64,000 bases of DNA from Phocaeicola sartorii JCM 17136 = DSM 21941 (GCF_000614185.1 NZ_BAKM01000031.1:1-64000); one strand, 5' to 3'. Numbered from the stretch's first letter, positions 27,890 through 39,150 are shown. Notes: generated from the letters alone by a model not told the origin. Numbers and translations are program-made.

Positions 27890-29137
27890 ATGGACAGAGA
27901 AATCCCCAAAGAAGTGCGTGATAAGGAACGCAAGAAGAAGTTTATCAAATATGGTGCAATAGGCGTGGCGGCGGTGGTATGTATAGCCGTATTGATTTCG
28001 TTTATGCGAAGCAGTGTCAACCGAAAGGATCTGGTATTTTCGGAAGTGGATAATGGAACCATCGAAGTGAGTGTCAGTGCTTCCGGTAAGGTAGTTCCGG
28101 CTTTTGAAGAGATTATCAATTCACCTATTAATACTCGCATTGTGGAAGTTTACCGTAAAGGGGGGGACAGTGTGGATATAGGTACACCGATTTTGAAACT
28201 CGATTTACAGAGTACGGAAACCGAATACAAGAAACTGCTGGATGAAGAACAGATGAAACGCTATCAGTTGGAGCAGCTGAAAGTGAACAACAGTACTTAT
28301 CTGAGCGACTTGGCTATGCAAGTGAAAATCTCTGCCATGAAGTTGAACCGCATGGAGGTGGAACTACGTAATGAACGCTATCTGGACAGTTTGGGATCAG
28401 GGACAACGGATAAGGTCCGCCAGGCCGAACTGAACTTCAATACCGGAAAATTGGAATTGGAACAGCTTCGTCAGCAATACGCCAATGAGAAAGAGGTGAA
28501 GGCCGCCGATTTGAAAGTGAAGGAGTTGGAATTCAATATCTTCTCAAAGAGTCTGGCGGAAATGAAACGTACATTGGACGATGCACAAATCCGTTCACCG
28601 CGTAAAGCGATTCTCACCTATATTAATAATCAGGTAGGTGCGCAGGTGGCGGAAGGCAGCCAGGTAGCTATCATCTCTGATTTGAGTCACTTTAAAGTGG
28701 AAGGTGAGATAGCCGATACATACGGTGACCGTGTGGCGGCAGGCGGACGTGCCATCGTCAAGATTGGCAATGAGAAACTGGAAGGAACGGTAAGCAGCGT
28801 GACACCGCTGAGCAAGAATGGGGTGATTTCGTTTATCGTACAACTGAATGAAGACAATAACAAACGCTTGCGTTCCGGCTTGAAGACGGATGTGTATGTC
28901 ATGAATGCCGTGAAGGAAGGAGTCTTAAGATTGGCGAATGCTTCTTATTATGTGGGCCGGGGTGAATACGAATTATTTGTCCAGGACAGTAAGGATGAAA
29001 TCGTGAAGCGTAAAGTTCAGTTGGGCGACAGCAACTTTGAATATGTGGAAGTCGTATCGGGGCTGAAGCCGGGTGACAAGGTAGTTGTCAGTGATATGAG
29101 CAGCTATAAAAACAAGAATAAGTTGAAGTTGAAATGA
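27890..29137 (+). CDS. Membrane fusion protein (HlyD/MacA-type periplasmic adaptor)
   Basis: A 415-residue adaptor that would join the inner-membrane permeases to TolC. A basic cytoplasmic start (EVRDKERKKKFIKYG) precedes one transmembrane helix (about 20-40, AIGVAAVVCIAVLISFM). The barrel-sandwich halves flank a long coiled coil (about 105-235, Leu/Glu/Lys heptads such as YQLEQLKVNNSTYLSDLAM), followed by ISDLSHFKVEGEIADTYGD and the C-terminal domain GLKPGDKVVVSDMSSYK. It is the first gene after the sigma54 promoter and the only adaptor in the locus. Confidence 0.92.
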   Translation: MDREIPKEVRDKERKKKFIKYGAIGVAAVVCIAVLISFMRSSVNRKDLVFSEVDNGTIEVSVSASGKVVPAFEEIINSPINTRIVEVYRKGGDSVDIGTPILKLDLQSTETEYKKLLDEEQMKRYQLEQLKVNNSTYLSDLAMQVKISAMKLNRMEVELRNERYLDSLGSGTTDKVRQAELNFNTGKLELEQLRQQYANEKEVKAADLKVKELEFNIFSKSLAEMKRTLDDAQIRSPRKAILTYINNQVGAQVAEGSQVAIISDLSHFKVEGEIADTYGDRVAAGGRAIVKIGNEKLEGTVSSVTPLSKNGVISFIVQLNEDNNKRLRSGLKTDVYVMNAVKEGVLRLANASYYVGRGEYELFVQDSKDEIVKRKVQLGDSNFEYVEVVSGLKPGDKVVVSDMSSYKNKNKLKLK

Positions 29138-29263
29138 GAGCAGCTATGACATAAACAACAAGATAAAACTTTCTCTCTTAAATTAAAGTAGCGGGAAACC
29201 GGGTGGAAGGGAGGCGTATTCCCTTCTGCTCGCCCCGGATACTGATGATAATTCGTTCTCATT

Positions 29264-30564
29264 ATGATAAAATATTATTGGAAGCAGGCCTGGGAGCTGC
29301 TGAAACAGCATAAACTGTTCAGTGTGCTTTATATAACAGGTGCGGGATTGGCTATTGCCATGACTATGGTTGTTTTTGTGGCACATTATATAAGAGTGGC
29401 ACCTGTTTATCCGGAGACAAACCGTGCTGAGACGTGGGTTTTGAAGTCTGTTACGGTGCAACGGGTGAAAACCCGTGGAAGTGGCAGTTGGCAAAGCTCT
29501 CACCAATTGGTACGTGACTGGTGGTATCCCATACAGGAGGCCGAGCAGGTTTCTGCTGTATATAACTCGTGGGAATTGGATGACTACATTCAACGTGAGA
29601 ACTTGGGTTCGGAACTGAATGTGAAAGTGAAATATACCGATCCTGCTTTTTTCCGTATCTTTCAATTCTCTTTTTTAGCTGGGAAGCCATTCTCGCAGGC
29701 CGATTTTGAGAGTGGTATCATGAATGCGGTGGTAGGGGAGGACTTGGCACGTCGTCTGTTCGGCACCACAGAGGTGGTTGGCAAGACTTTCAGCTTGAAT
29801 TATACGGACTGTCGCATTGTGGGAGTTGTGAAAGATGCAAGTTTCCTGACAAGAGACTCCTTTGCACAATTATATCTGCCTTATACTACAGTGGCAGGCT
29901 ATGATAAGGATTCTAAAAGTGATGCCGGTATGTTGGGACCCTATACGGTTTATTTCAAAGTGAAGGATGATGCCATGGGAGCGGCTTTGGAGGCGGCCAT
30001 GCATGAAATGGTCCGTAAATATAATACTTCACAGGAAGAGAATAAATTGGTTTTATCAGGTCCGGATGTTTATTGGAAAAGTGTCTATCGGCGTGGAAAT
30101 GTTCCTTTGGACTGGTGGGAGCTGATACGTCTTTGGGGAGGGCTTGTTTTGATTTTCTTATTGGTGCCTGCTCTTAATTTATGTGCGATGATCAGTACGC
30201 GCATGGAAAACCGTCTTCCGGAAATGGGTATCTGTAAAGCCTTCGGTGCCGACCGCGGACGTTTGCTTCGTCAGATATTGATCGAGAATTTGATATTGAC
30301 CTGTTTGGGGGGCTGCTGGGCTTATGTTGGGTCTGGACGATATTGATAGCCGGACGTAATTGGGTGTTTACTTTGTTTGAGCGTTACGGAAATTCCGCTC
30401 CTGAAGGAGTAGATACAATCGTCAGTTTTGATATGCTGTTCTCTCCATGGATTTTCTGTGCAGGTTTTATCGTTTGTCTTTTGCTGAATTTATTCTCTGC
30501 ATTATGGCCGGCGTGGAAGGCACTGGGTAAGGATATCGTTTATTCATTGAATCAGAAGAAATAA
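29264..30564 (+). CDS. FtsX/MacB-type ABC permease A1 (frameshifted)
   Basis: First of four A-type permeases. N-terminal MIKYYWKQAWELLKQHKLFS leads into TM1 (about 18-42), a large periplasmic MacB-PCD domain with RRLFGTTEVVGKTFSLNY and VGVVKDASFLTRDSFAQLYL, then TM2 and the cytoplasmic loop MENRLPEMGICKAFGADRGR before TM3-4. A run of six G at 30307-30312 is one short; adding one restores CLGGLLGLCWVWTILIAGR and a 433-residue protein ending YSLNQKK. It is unpaired with an ATPase of its own and probably forms a heterodimer with the B-type product of the next gene. Confidence 0.88.
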
Positions 30565-30579
30565 AAGGAGGGGGATGCG

Positions 30580-31859
30580 ATGCTACATTTGATAGGTAAG
30601 AATTTATGGGCACGCCGATACCGCAATGGCTGGTTGTTGGCAGAGTTGATCATTGTATCTATGGTGATATGGGTACTGACTGACCCGATTGTGGTGACTA
30701 CCCACGACAGGGGGCTGCCTACCGGTATCACAGAGGAAGGAATGTACAGACTGAATCTTGCTGCTGTCTCTTCCAAATCAGCGCGTTTTGAAGCAGGGGA
30801 AGACACTCCGGAGGCACGTGCTGCCAATGTACGACGGATTCTTTCGCGCATTCGCGACTATGAAGATGTGCGGTATGCAACTTTGCAGTTTAGAGACGTC
30901 GGCCCGTTTTGTTCCAGTTCATGGAGCCGTTCGTTAAATACGGACTCTTTACATTATTATCCCTATATGGTGATGTTCTTTGAGCCTCAGAGCCAGTTTT
31001 TCAGCACATTTGGATTTGAGGAAGTGGAAGGGCAGACTAACGAAGAGCTGGACCGTATGCCTTTTGAAAATAAAGAAGTCGTTATGACCGTAGATCCTGT
31101 ACCGGGAGTCGTTTCATTGGGCTATCGCTATGTTGATTTTAAAACGGATACCTTGAACTGGATTATAAAAGCAACCATCGGTAAACTACGTATGCGCAAT
31201 GGCATGCAGCCGCAGAATGTATTGGCCGAGCCTCAACAGTTGGAAAAATTCGAAATACCGGAAGAGGTATGTATCGTCTTCCGTACTAAACCGGCTATAA
31301 ACGAAACGCAATTTATGCAGCATTTCAGACCATGGGCGGAGAAAGAGTTGCGTGTGGGTAATCTATATATGCGTAGTGTGAAGAGTTATCATGAAGTAAT
31401 AGCGGACAATGATGAAGAGAATACGGTGAATTATACTTATCGTGTGAATTTACTGATGGGAGGATTCTTCCTGATCAGTTTATGTTTAGGAGTTTCCGGT
31501 ACCTTTTGGATGCAGACACGCAGCCGTCGGGAGGAAGTGGGTATCATGAAAAGTTTCGGTGCCCGGTCTGTCTATATCATCCGTATGTTGCTGGGCGAAG
31601 GATAGTGCTTTCTACGCTGGCTACTTTGACCGGTTGTCTTATTTATTTGCAATATGCCTTGAAAGAAGGGCTTTATACCAATATGTGGAATGAACAGGAA
31701 ATACTTCCCATTTATTGGGTGAATAGATTCCCGCTTCATTTTTTAGGAGTGTCACTGATTGTATGGATTATCTTGCTGATTGTGGTCAGTATAGGCATTT
31801 ATATTCCTGCACGCAGCATCAGCCGCATAACTCCGGTGGATGCATTGCGGGATGAGTAG
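30580..31859 (+). CDS. FtsX-type ABC permease B1 (frameshifted)
   Basis: First B-type permease. B-type members share a start like NLWARRYRNGWLLAELIIV (TM1 about 20-37), a periplasmic domain of about 250 residues, and the segment SGTFWMQTRSRREEVGIMKS after TM2. The frame stops early near 31601, where one base is missing; restored, it reads LLGEGIVLSTLATLTG onward to ARSISRITPVDALRDE, 426 residues. It starts 16 bases after A1. Confidence 0.88.
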
Positions 31860-31971
31860 GATTAAGATTTAAAAAAAATGATAAACGGCTGTAAACCGGT
31901 CTGTTTATAGGTGTATGGATTTTGAGATAACTAGTATGAGATAAGATTAACAATTTAAATACGAAACGATT

Positions 31972-32643
31972 ATGGCAATGATTAAATTAACCGGTATCAA
32001 TAAGATCTACCGTACGAATGAGATTGAGACATTAGCATTGGAAAATGTGAATCTGGATGTGGCTAAAGGTGAGTTTGTCAGCATTATGGGACCTTCCGGT
32101 TGCGGTAAGTCCACATTGCTGAATATAATGGGGCTGCTGGATGCTCCCAGCAGTGGAAAAATTGAAATCAACAGTACGTCTGTGGAAAGCATGAAGGATA
32201 AGGAGCTGGCTGCTTTCCGTAACAAGACCTTGGGCTTTGTGTTCCAGTCGTTCCACCTGATTAATTCACTGAATGTGCTTGATAATGTGGAATTGCCTTT
32301 GCTTTATAGAAAGATGGCCGCCAAGGAGCGTACCCGTCTGGCAAAAGAAGTGTTGGAGCGTGTCGGCTTGAGCCATCGTATGCGTCACATGCCCACACAG
32401 CTTTCCGGAGGTCAGTGTCAGCGTGTGGCGATAGCTCGTGCTATTGTAGGTAATCCTGAGATCATCCTTGCCGATGAGCCTACAGGTAACTTGGACTCAA
32501 AGATGGGTGCTGAAGTCATGGAATTGTTGCATAAATTAAATAAAGAGGATGGACGGACCATTGTGATGGTAACCCATAATGAGGAACAGGCCAAGCAGAC
32601 TTCCAGAACGATCCGTTTCTTTGATGGCCGCCAGGTGCAATAA
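31972..32643 (+). CDS. ABC transporter ATPase (MacB/LolD type)
   Basis: The only ATPase in the exporter locus, 223 residues. Walker A is MGPSGCGKSTLLNIMG, Q-loop VFQSFHLINSLNVLDNVELP, signature LSGGQCQRVAIARAI, Walker B IILADEPTGNLDSKMG, H-loop MVTHNEEQAKQ. This is the LolD/MacB class that powers FtsX-fold permeases as mechanotransmission exporters. It lies between the first permease pair and the remaining three, so it presumably serves all four. Confidence 0.95.
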   Translation: MAMIKLTGINKIYRTNEIETLALENVNLDVAKGEFVSIMGPSGCGKSTLLNIMGLLDAPSSGKIEINSTSVESMKDKELAAFRNKTLGFVFQSFHLINSLNVLDNVELPLLYRKMAAKERTRLAKEVLERVGLSHRMRHMPTQLSGGQCQRVAIARAIVGNPEIILADEPTGNLDSKMGAEVMELLHKLNKEDGRTIVMVTHNEEQAKQTSRTIRFFDGRQVQ

Positions 32644-32686
32644 CTACTGATTACTATGAAAAGGAATTTATTAAGAAATAACAGAG

Positions 32687-33979
32687 ATGATTAAACAGTA
32701 TTTTAAGCAAGCTTTGGCGCAACTTCGCCAGCATCCGCTTATCAGTGTTATCAGCATCGCAGGAACTGCTCTTAGCATTTTCCTTATAATGTTGGTAGTG
32801 ATGCTACAACAAGTGAAGGTTGCTCCTTTTTCTCCCGAGTCAAACCGGGATCGTTTTCTGCATGTGCATTATATGAGCATAAATCATAAGGATTGGGGGG
32901 ACGGAACAAGTAACGGACCGATGAGCGTGCGGACGGCGCGTGAGGTATATAAATCATTGAAAACTCCTGAAGCTGTCACTATTTATTGCAGTATGCCGAT
33001 ATCGACTCCTGTCTCATTACCTGCGATGCCGGCTATTGGAGCGGATGTGCGGGAAACGGATGATACTTTTTTTAAAGTGTTCGATTTTCGTTTTGTGAGT
33101 GGAAAACCATACGATGAAGCTACTTTCAATGCAGGCACTCCTGTGGCAGTGATTACTGAGAGCATATCGCGGGCTTTGTTTGGTTCCACAGAATCTGCGG
33201 GCAAAGAGTTTTTATTGAATCATGCTCCCTATCGTGTGGTAGGGGTAGTGAAAGATGTATCTACTCTTGCCGATGCTTCTTATGGCCAGGTATGGATTCC
33301 CTTTACTTCGACGGATTTGCCTGATGATACGTGGAGTGACCAGCACATGGGGATGATGAGTGTCACTATTTTGGCTCGTAATCATGATGATTTTGGAGAA
33401 ATCCGTGCTGAAGCCAAGCGGCGTATGAGTGAGTATAATTCTATTCTTGCCGATCAGGGGTATACGTTGATAGACCGTAACCGGCCATACGATCAGGAAA
33501 CTCAGTCTATTTCATTTGCGGCTAACTTGGAGCCGGATTTGAAGTCGGCTCGTCGTGAACGTGCTATCATTTTTATCATTCTGTTGTTGGTACCTGCTAT
33601 AAATCTGAGCAGTATGACGCAAAGCCGGTTGCGCCAACGTGTGGCGGAAATAGGAGTACGCCGTGCTTTTGGAAGCACCCGCATGGAAATGGTTGGACAA
33701 ATCATCATGGAAAACCTGGTCGTAACTTTGTTGGCTGGTGCCGTAGGTTTGTGTATCAGTATTGTTATGGCTTATTTAGGTACCGATATCCTGTTTGCAC
33801 AGCCTTATAGTGCGACACTGAATGCCCCTACAGTTGATTCCAGTATTTTATTGCACCCTTCCACTTTCCTTTACGCATTGCTGTTTTGCTTTGTTTTGAA
33901 TTTGCTGAGTAGCGGCATTCCTGCTTGGAGGGCTTCAAGGACTAGCATTGTCAATGCGCTGGGAGGAAAGATTCACTAG
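32687..33979 (+). CDS. FtsX/MacB-type ABC permease A2
   Basis: A-type permease, 430 residues, intact. Starts MIKQYFKQALAQLRQHPLIS, TM1 about 18-42 (VISIAGTALSIFLIMLVVML). Periplasmic MacB-PCD domain with ALFGSTESAGKEFLLNHA and VVGVVKDVSTLADASYGQVW. After TM2 the FtsX loop is RLRQRVAEIGVRRAFGSTRM; TM3-4 follow and the end is ASRTSIVNALGGKIH. It is 43 bases downstream of the ATPase gene and pairs with B2. Confidence 0.93.
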   Translation: MIKQYFKQALAQLRQHPLISVISIAGTALSIFLIMLVVMLQQVKVAPFSPESNRDRFLHVHYMSINHKDWGDGTSNGPMSVRTAREVYKSLKTPEAVTIYCSMPISTPVSLPAMPAIGADVRETDDTFFKVFDFRFVSGKPYDEATFNAGTPVAVITESISRALFGSTESAGKEFLLNHAPYRVVGVVKDVSTLADASYGQVWIPFTSTDLPDDTWSDQHMGMMSVTILARNHDDFGEIRAEAKRRMSEYNSILADQGYTLIDRNRPYDQETQSISFAANLEPDLKSARRERAIIFIILLLVPAINLSSMTQSRLRQRVAEIGVRRAFGSTRMEMVGQIIMENLVVTLLAGAVGLCISIVMAYLGTDILFAQPYSATLNAPTVDSSILLHPSTFLYALLFCFVLNLLSSGIPAWRASRTSIVNALGGKIH

Positions 33980-34010
33980 GTCGATAACGAATTAAAAGTA
34001 AAGAATCAAG

Positions 34011-35261
34011 ATGAATAAGAAACTATTTACTCAGATAAAAAATGAATGGCGGTCTAATCTTTGGCTTGTCACCGAATTATTGTTGGTAAGTGTCGTTTTA
34101 TGGTATATTGTGGACTATATGTATGTGCAGACCTCAATTTATAATGAACCACGGGGATTTGATATTTCTCATTGTTATTTAGTGCAAATGGGACGCCTTA
34201 CGGACAAAAGCCCAGACTTTATTCCTAATCAGACAGACGAGGAAAAGCGGCAGGATGTCAAGGAACTTCTAAGTCGTCTTCAGCATAGACCGGATATAGA
34301 GGCAGCCGGATTAGGACAAAATTCTTATCCGTATAATGGCAGTAACAGCGGTGCGTCAGTGGTGTATGATACATTACGTTCGCCGGGATGGACTATACGC
34401 AGATTGGTGTCTCCCGATTTTGTCCGTGTGTTCCGTTATCGTGGCACCCGTGGGGAGACCCCTGAACAACTGGCTGAGATGCTGAAACATCCGAAAAATT
34501 TTCTTGCTTCAGATAATCTTTATAAACGGCGCTATGGATGTGATTTGACTTCATTGGTGGACAAACAATTTTATTTGTTTGGGGATACAACGAACACATA
34601 TAATTTAGCGGCTTCTTTGCAGATTGTCCGTTATGGGGATTATTTTGAGGCATGGAACAGTTACTGCATGGTGGCTCCTATGCCGGAAGGATGGTATGAT
34701 TTGGGCGCGGAGCTTTGTGTACGCGTAAAAGAGGATCAGGATCGCGATTTTATAGCTCGTTTGAAAGCGGATAGTGAGAAACTGTATCGCGTGGGCAATG
34801 TGTTTATTGCGGATGTGCGTTCTTTTACTGATATCCGTCGTAACTTTCAGCAGTCACAAACGAATGCCTGGAACAGTTACCTTTTCGGAATGGGTTTCTT
34901 GTTGTTGAATATATTCTTGGGATTGCTAGGTACTTTCTGGTTCCGTACTCAGCAACGACGTGGCGAGATTGCATTGATGAAATCATTGGGTGGAACAGAT
35001 CATAGTATCTTTGTCCGTCAGTTGGCAGAAGGATTGATATTATTGGCGGTGGCCACAATTCCTGCGATCTTTATTGATTGGAATCTGGCAAATGCGGAAC
35101 TGAATGCCTGGATGGATGGCTCTACATTTGGTTGGATCCGTTTTGTCAATACTGTGCTCATTTCCTTTGTCTTGATTGCATTGATGATTGTAGTAGGTAT
35201 CTGGATTCCTGCACGTAAGGCTATGAAAGTTCAGCCGTCGGAAGCATTGCATGATGAATGA
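34011..35261 (+). CDS. FtsX-type ABC permease B2
   Basis: B-type permease, 416 residues, intact. Start NKKLFTQIKNEWRSNLWLVT with TM1 about 20-37 (LLLVSVVLWYIVDYMYV). The periplasmic domain includes FDISHCYLVQMGRLTDKSPD; the post-TM2 segment is GTFWFRTQQRRGEIALMKSL and the C-terminus is IWIPARKAMKVQPSEALHDE. Follows A2 by 31 bases. Confidence 0.92.
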   Translation: MNKKLFTQIKNEWRSNLWLVTELLLVSVVLWYIVDYMYVQTSIYNEPRGFDISHCYLVQMGRLTDKSPDFIPNQTDEEKRQDVKELLSRLQHRPDIEAAGLGQNSYPYNGSNSGASVVYDTLRSPGWTIRRLVSPDFVRVFRYRGTRGETPEQLAEMLKHPKNFLASDNLYKRRYGCDLTSLVDKQFYLFGDTTNTYNLAASLQIVRYGDYFEAWNSYCMVAPMPEGWYDLGAELCVRVKEDQDRDFIARLKADSEKLYRVGNVFIADVRSFTDIRRNFQQSQTNAWNSYLFGMGFLLLNIFLGLLGTFWFRTQQRRGEIALMKSLGGTDHSIFVRQLAEGLILLAVATIPAIFIDWNLANAELNAWMDGSTFGWIRFVNTVLISFVLIALMIVVGIWIPARKAMKVQPSEALHDE

Positions 35262-35304
35262 TTTCTTTTTTGGGATAAAAGAATTTGGGAGTATGAACAC
35301 AAAC

Positions 35305-36585
35305 ATGATAAAACTATATTTCAAACAGGCTTTTTACCAACTTCGTGAGAATAGGCTCATCAGCTTGGTTTCTATTATAGGAACGGCATTGGCTATTTGT
35401 ATGATCATGGTCATTGTCCTGGTGTTGGAAGTGCGCATTACGGATTGTGTGCCCGAGGTGAACCGTTCACGTTCTCTTTATATGAAAGCGATGTCTATTC
35501 ATCAGAAAGGAGATACCAGTGATAGGTCATCCAACGGCTGTATGTCACTCACGGTGGCAAAAGAGTGTTTTAAGGCACTTACTGTTCCTGAGGCGGTAAC
35601 GATAGTGTCTACAGGAGGCAGGATGCGTATTTCTGTACCTGCGGGAAAAATGATGACGGTGGATAACCTTGAAACTGACGATACCTTTTGGAAAGTCTTC
35701 TCTTTTGATTTTATTGCCGGAAAGCCGTTTACGGCTGCCGATAGTGAAAGCGGACTTTCTAAAGTTGTAATTAGCGCTTCTGTGGCCCGGAATTTGTTTG
35801 GTACGGTAGAAGCGGTGGGACGTACAGTCCAACTCAACTTGGCCGATTATACGGTAGTGGGTGTTGTGAAAGATGTATCCAAACTGGCTGTCTCTTCGTA
35901 TGCGCAGATTTGGATACCTTTCCATTCAACAGAAATAGCCGGAAAGTGTTGGTATGACAATGCGATGGGAACTTTTCGTGTGGTCATTCTGGCACATTCG
36001 GAGAAAGATTTTCCTGCCATCAGAGAAGAGGCGGAACGCCTGCGTCAGAAATTTAATGATGGATTGCAGGATTCCGAAATCTTTTATCGTGGACAACCCG
36101 ATGATCGTTTCTCTTTTATCTTTCGTCACTGGGGAAGAGAGTTACAGGCGAAGGAAGCTTATTTGCACTACCTGCTGGTGATTGTTATTTTATTGCTGGT
36201 ACCGGCTATAAATCTGAGTAGCATGACTTTGTCCCGTATGCGGAAGCGCATGTCGGAAATAGGAGTGAGGAAGGCATTCGGTGCTACTGCCAATGTCTTG
36301 TTGAGGCAAGTGTTTTATGAAAACTTGTTATTGACGCTCATAGCCGGAGCTGTAGGAATGCTTTTCAGTTATGCATGTACTTTTTTATTGAATGATTTCT
36401 TATTTTCCAATAGCGAGAACCGTACCCAAATAGGAGAAACCAGTCTTTCGGCAGATATGTTGTTCAGTCCCTGGATATTCTTGGCTGCATTCATTTTCTG
36501 CCTGCTTTTGAATTTGCTGTCGGCATGCATTCCTGCCTGGAGGGCATCGCGCATGAATATTACGGACGCTTTAAACCAACGCTAG
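35305..36585 (+). CDS. FtsX/MacB-type ABC permease A3
   Basis: A-type permease. I start at MIKLYFKQAFYQLRENRLIS (426 residues) because the A1 and A2 paralogues begin at exactly this point; an in-frame Met at 35293 is also possible, and the frame is open back to 35251, overlapping B2. Periplasmic domain with NLFGTVEAVGRTVQLNLADY and VVGVVKDVSKLAVSSYAQIW; FtsX loop RMRKRMSEIGVRKAFGATAN; end ASRMNITDALNQR. It is followed 3 bases later by B3. Confidence 0.91.
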   Translation: MIKLYFKQAFYQLRENRLISLVSIIGTALAICMIMVIVLVLEVRITDCVPEVNRSRSLYMKAMSIHQKGDTSDRSSNGCMSLTVAKECFKALTVPEAVTIVSTGGRMRISVPAGKMMTVDNLETDDTFWKVFSFDFIAGKPFTAADSESGLSKVVISASVARNLFGTVEAVGRTVQLNLADYTVVGVVKDVSKLAVSSYAQIWIPFHSTEIAGKCWYDNAMGTFRVVILAHSEKDFPAIREEAERLRQKFNDGLQDSEIFYRGQPDDRFSFIFRHWGRELQAKEAYLHYLLVIVILLLVPAINLSSMTLSRMRKRMSEIGVRKAFGATANVLLRQVFYENLLLTLIAGAVGMLFSYACTFLLNDFLFSNSENRTQIGETSLSADMLFSPWIFLAAFIFCLLLNLLSACIPAWRASRMNITDALNQR

Positions 36586-36588
36586 ATC

Positions 36589-37859
36589 ATGAACAGGAAT
36601 TTATTGAAACAGATATGGAACGAGCGCCGCAGCAATGCGTTTCTGTGGATGGAACTTTTTGTGGTGTTTGTCATATTATGGTATATTGTGGATGTGGTAT
36701 ATGTCACATTGAGCATCTATAATTTGCCGATGGGCTTTGATATAGAAAATACGTATGTTCTTCGTTTTGAGCGGATGACTTCGAAAGCGGCTGCTTATCA
36801 GCCTGGCCGTACTATGAAAGAGGATGTTGCCGATTTGCATGAAATTGTAAACAGACTTGCTCATCGTCCGGATGTGGAAGCAGTCAGCCTCTCGCAAAAC
36901 TGTATACCTTATAATGATGGTGCGAACAGTTTTTCATTTTATCTGGATACAGTCCCGGTACGTAGTTTGAAACGATGGATAACTCCGGAATATTTTAATG
37001 TATTCCGTTACCGCAATATAGACGGTTCGGGCAGTGAAAGCCTTGCTGAGGCACTGACACCGTCCGGCATGGTTTTATCTGTGAATATTGCCGATGTTTA
37101 TCAGGATGCGCCTTGGCACGGTAAGGAACTTTTAGGGCGTAGGGTACCTGTTTGGCGGAATGAGCCGGAGGCGGAGCATCTTTCTATAGCTGCTCTTACC
37201 GAGCCGGTCCGTTATGACCATTTTACAGCTCCGGATGATTACGGATCCCGTTATGCTGCTGTGTACCTGACAGATGAGGAAATGGAGTCCTTGGGCGAAA
37301 CGGTTTATATAGAAGTTTGCCTGCGTGTTCGTGAGGGACAGAATGATGGATTCATAGACCGTTTGATAGTGGAGGCCGACCGTCAATATCAGGTGGGCAA
37401 TCTATATCTTTTGGATATAACCCCGTTGAGTGATATACGCGCTGCTTATGAAACGGATTCGGTGAATGAGTTGAATACGCAATTTTGTATCATATTTTTC
37501 TTATTGCTGAATATCTTTTTAGGCATTATCGGAACTTTCTGGTTCCGGACACAGCATCGGCGTGCCGAAATAGCGTTGCGTATGGCTTTAGGCTCTACCC
37601 GTTGGGGAATCTGCGGTCGTCTGATGGGGGAAGGGGTCTTGTTATTGCTAATATCTGCTATTCCTGCATGGGTCGTAGCGTGGAACTTGGGATATGCCGA
37701 ACTGGTGGAAGTTACACGTATGCCTTTTACGGCAGGTCGTTTTGCGATTACGGTTCTGGGCACTTTCATTCTGATTGCTGGAATGATTGTCATTGGAATA
37801 GGATACCCTGCCGTCGTGCCATGAGTATCAAACCGGCTGAGGCGTTACATGAAGAATAA
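36589..37859 (+). CDS. FtsX-type ABC permease B3 (frameshifted near the C-terminus)
   Basis: B-type permease starting NRNLLKQIWNERRSNAFLWM with TM1 LFVVFVILWYIVDVVYV. Periplasmic domain about 40-290; post-TM2 segment GTFWFRTQHRRAEIALRMAL. The frame is lost near 37801 where one base appears missing, giving an early stop; the next frame supplies the expected end IPCRRAMSIKPAEALHEE to 37859. Restored length is 423. Confidence 0.88.
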
Positions 37860-37881
37860 ATAAAATGGAGATATAAGACGA

Positions 37882-39138
37882 ATGAAACAGCTATTATCAC
37901 AAGCATTCAATCTGATACGGCAGAACCCTTTCTATTCTACAATCAGTATGATAGGAACAGCTGTCACTATCGCTTTTGTCATGGTGGTAGTGATGATTTA
38001 CGACTTCCGGACCATGGACATGGCTCCGGAGAGTGATCGGAGTAATATGATGTATACAGGTCCGGGGATGACCTATCGTAAGCAAGACCAAACCAACCGA
38101 AACAGTGGTATGGGACGTAAGGCTTTCGAAGCGTTATTTTCAGAGCTTCCCGGCGTGAAAGAAGTTACTTGGTATCGTGGTGTTGCCAAGACACCTTGTA
38201 ACTTGTCTGCTTCGAATGAAATTTTCAACTATTTTGTGCGGCCTGTGGCTGATAACTGGTTTAAGTTCTTTGATTATGAATTTATAGCGGGACGTCCTTT
38301 CACACAAGAGGAGTATGATGCCCGTCGGTGGGTCAGTGTGATAACCGAGCGTATGGCCTTGCAGCTTTTCGGCACGACGGATGTGGTAGGAAAAGAATAT
38401 CAAAGTAATTTTTTCCCGACTAAAGTGGTAGGCGTGGTGAAAGATGTCAATGCTATTTTCCAAACAGCATACGCTGATGCTTTTGTTCCTTTCTCATTGG
38501 AAAATGAAGACTATTATGCTACTTGGACAGGGGGCTTGGGGGGAATCCGCATGGGATTGCTCAAACTGCTGCCGGATACTCGTCCTGCAGATATACGGAC
38601 AGAAGTACAGCATCGGCAGGATCGTTTGAATAGTTCGACGGCGGAATATGCTTTCGAGATGAACGAACTCTATACTCATACGGAATACACTTTTTTCCGT
38701 GGAAAGGATATTAGTGCACCGTTGGTTTACAGTATGTTATTGATGGTCTTGCTGATTGTTCCTGCTATTAATATCTCAGGTATGACCAATGCCCGGATGC
38801 AGGAGCGGGTGACAGAGATTGCAGTTCGCAAGGCGTATGGCGCATCACGCATTTCCATCATGACGAGGTTGTTTTCCGAGAATCTGCTCACAGTCTTTTT
38901 GGGTGGAATCTTAGGATATCTGCTTTCGTGTGTGTTGGTTTGGCTGGGACGTGTATGGTTGTTTGGTAGCGGCGAGGTAGAATTGTCAGGTATCAGTCTG
39001 GATGGAGGTTTGTTGTTGCATCCTGCTTTATTTGTGTTGGTTTTCGGCGTATGTGTTGTCTTTAATTTATTGTCGGTATTGATTCCGGTATGGATGGTCA
39101 CACATCGAAATATTGCAACTACCATCAAAGGAGAATAG
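37882..39138 (+). CDS. FtsX/MacB-type ABC permease A4
   Basis: A-type permease, 418 residues, intact. Start MKQLLSQAFNLIRQNPFYST, TM1 ISMIGTAVTIAFVMVVVMIY. Periplasmic domain with QLFGTTDVVGKEYQSNFFPT and VVGVVKDVNAIFQTAYADAF; FtsX loop RMQERVTEIAVRKAYGASRI; TM3-4, then THRNIATTIKGE. It is the most diverged A member in the N-terminal periplasmic part. Pairs with B4, 12 bases downstream. Confidence 0.92.
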   Translation: MKQLLSQAFNLIRQNPFYSTISMIGTAVTIAFVMVVVMIYDFRTMDMAPESDRSNMMYTGPGMTYRKQDQTNRNSGMGRKAFEALFSELPGVKEVTWYRGVAKTPCNLSASNEIFNYFVRPVADNWFKFFDYEFIAGRPFTQEEYDARRWVSVITERMALQLFGTTDVVGKEYQSNFFPTKVVGVVKDVNAIFQTAYADAFVPFSLENEDYYATWTGGLGGIRMGLLKLLPDTRPADIRTEVQHRQDRLNSSTAEYAFEMNELYTHTEYTFFRGKDISAPLVYSMLLMVLLIVPAINISGMTNARMQERVTEIAVRKAYGASRISIMTRLFSENLLTVFLGGILGYLLSCVLVWLGRVWLFGSGEVELSGISLDGGLLLHPALFVLVFGVCVVFNLLSVLIPVWMVTHRNIATTIKGE

Positions 39139-39150
39139 GAGGAAAGAAAA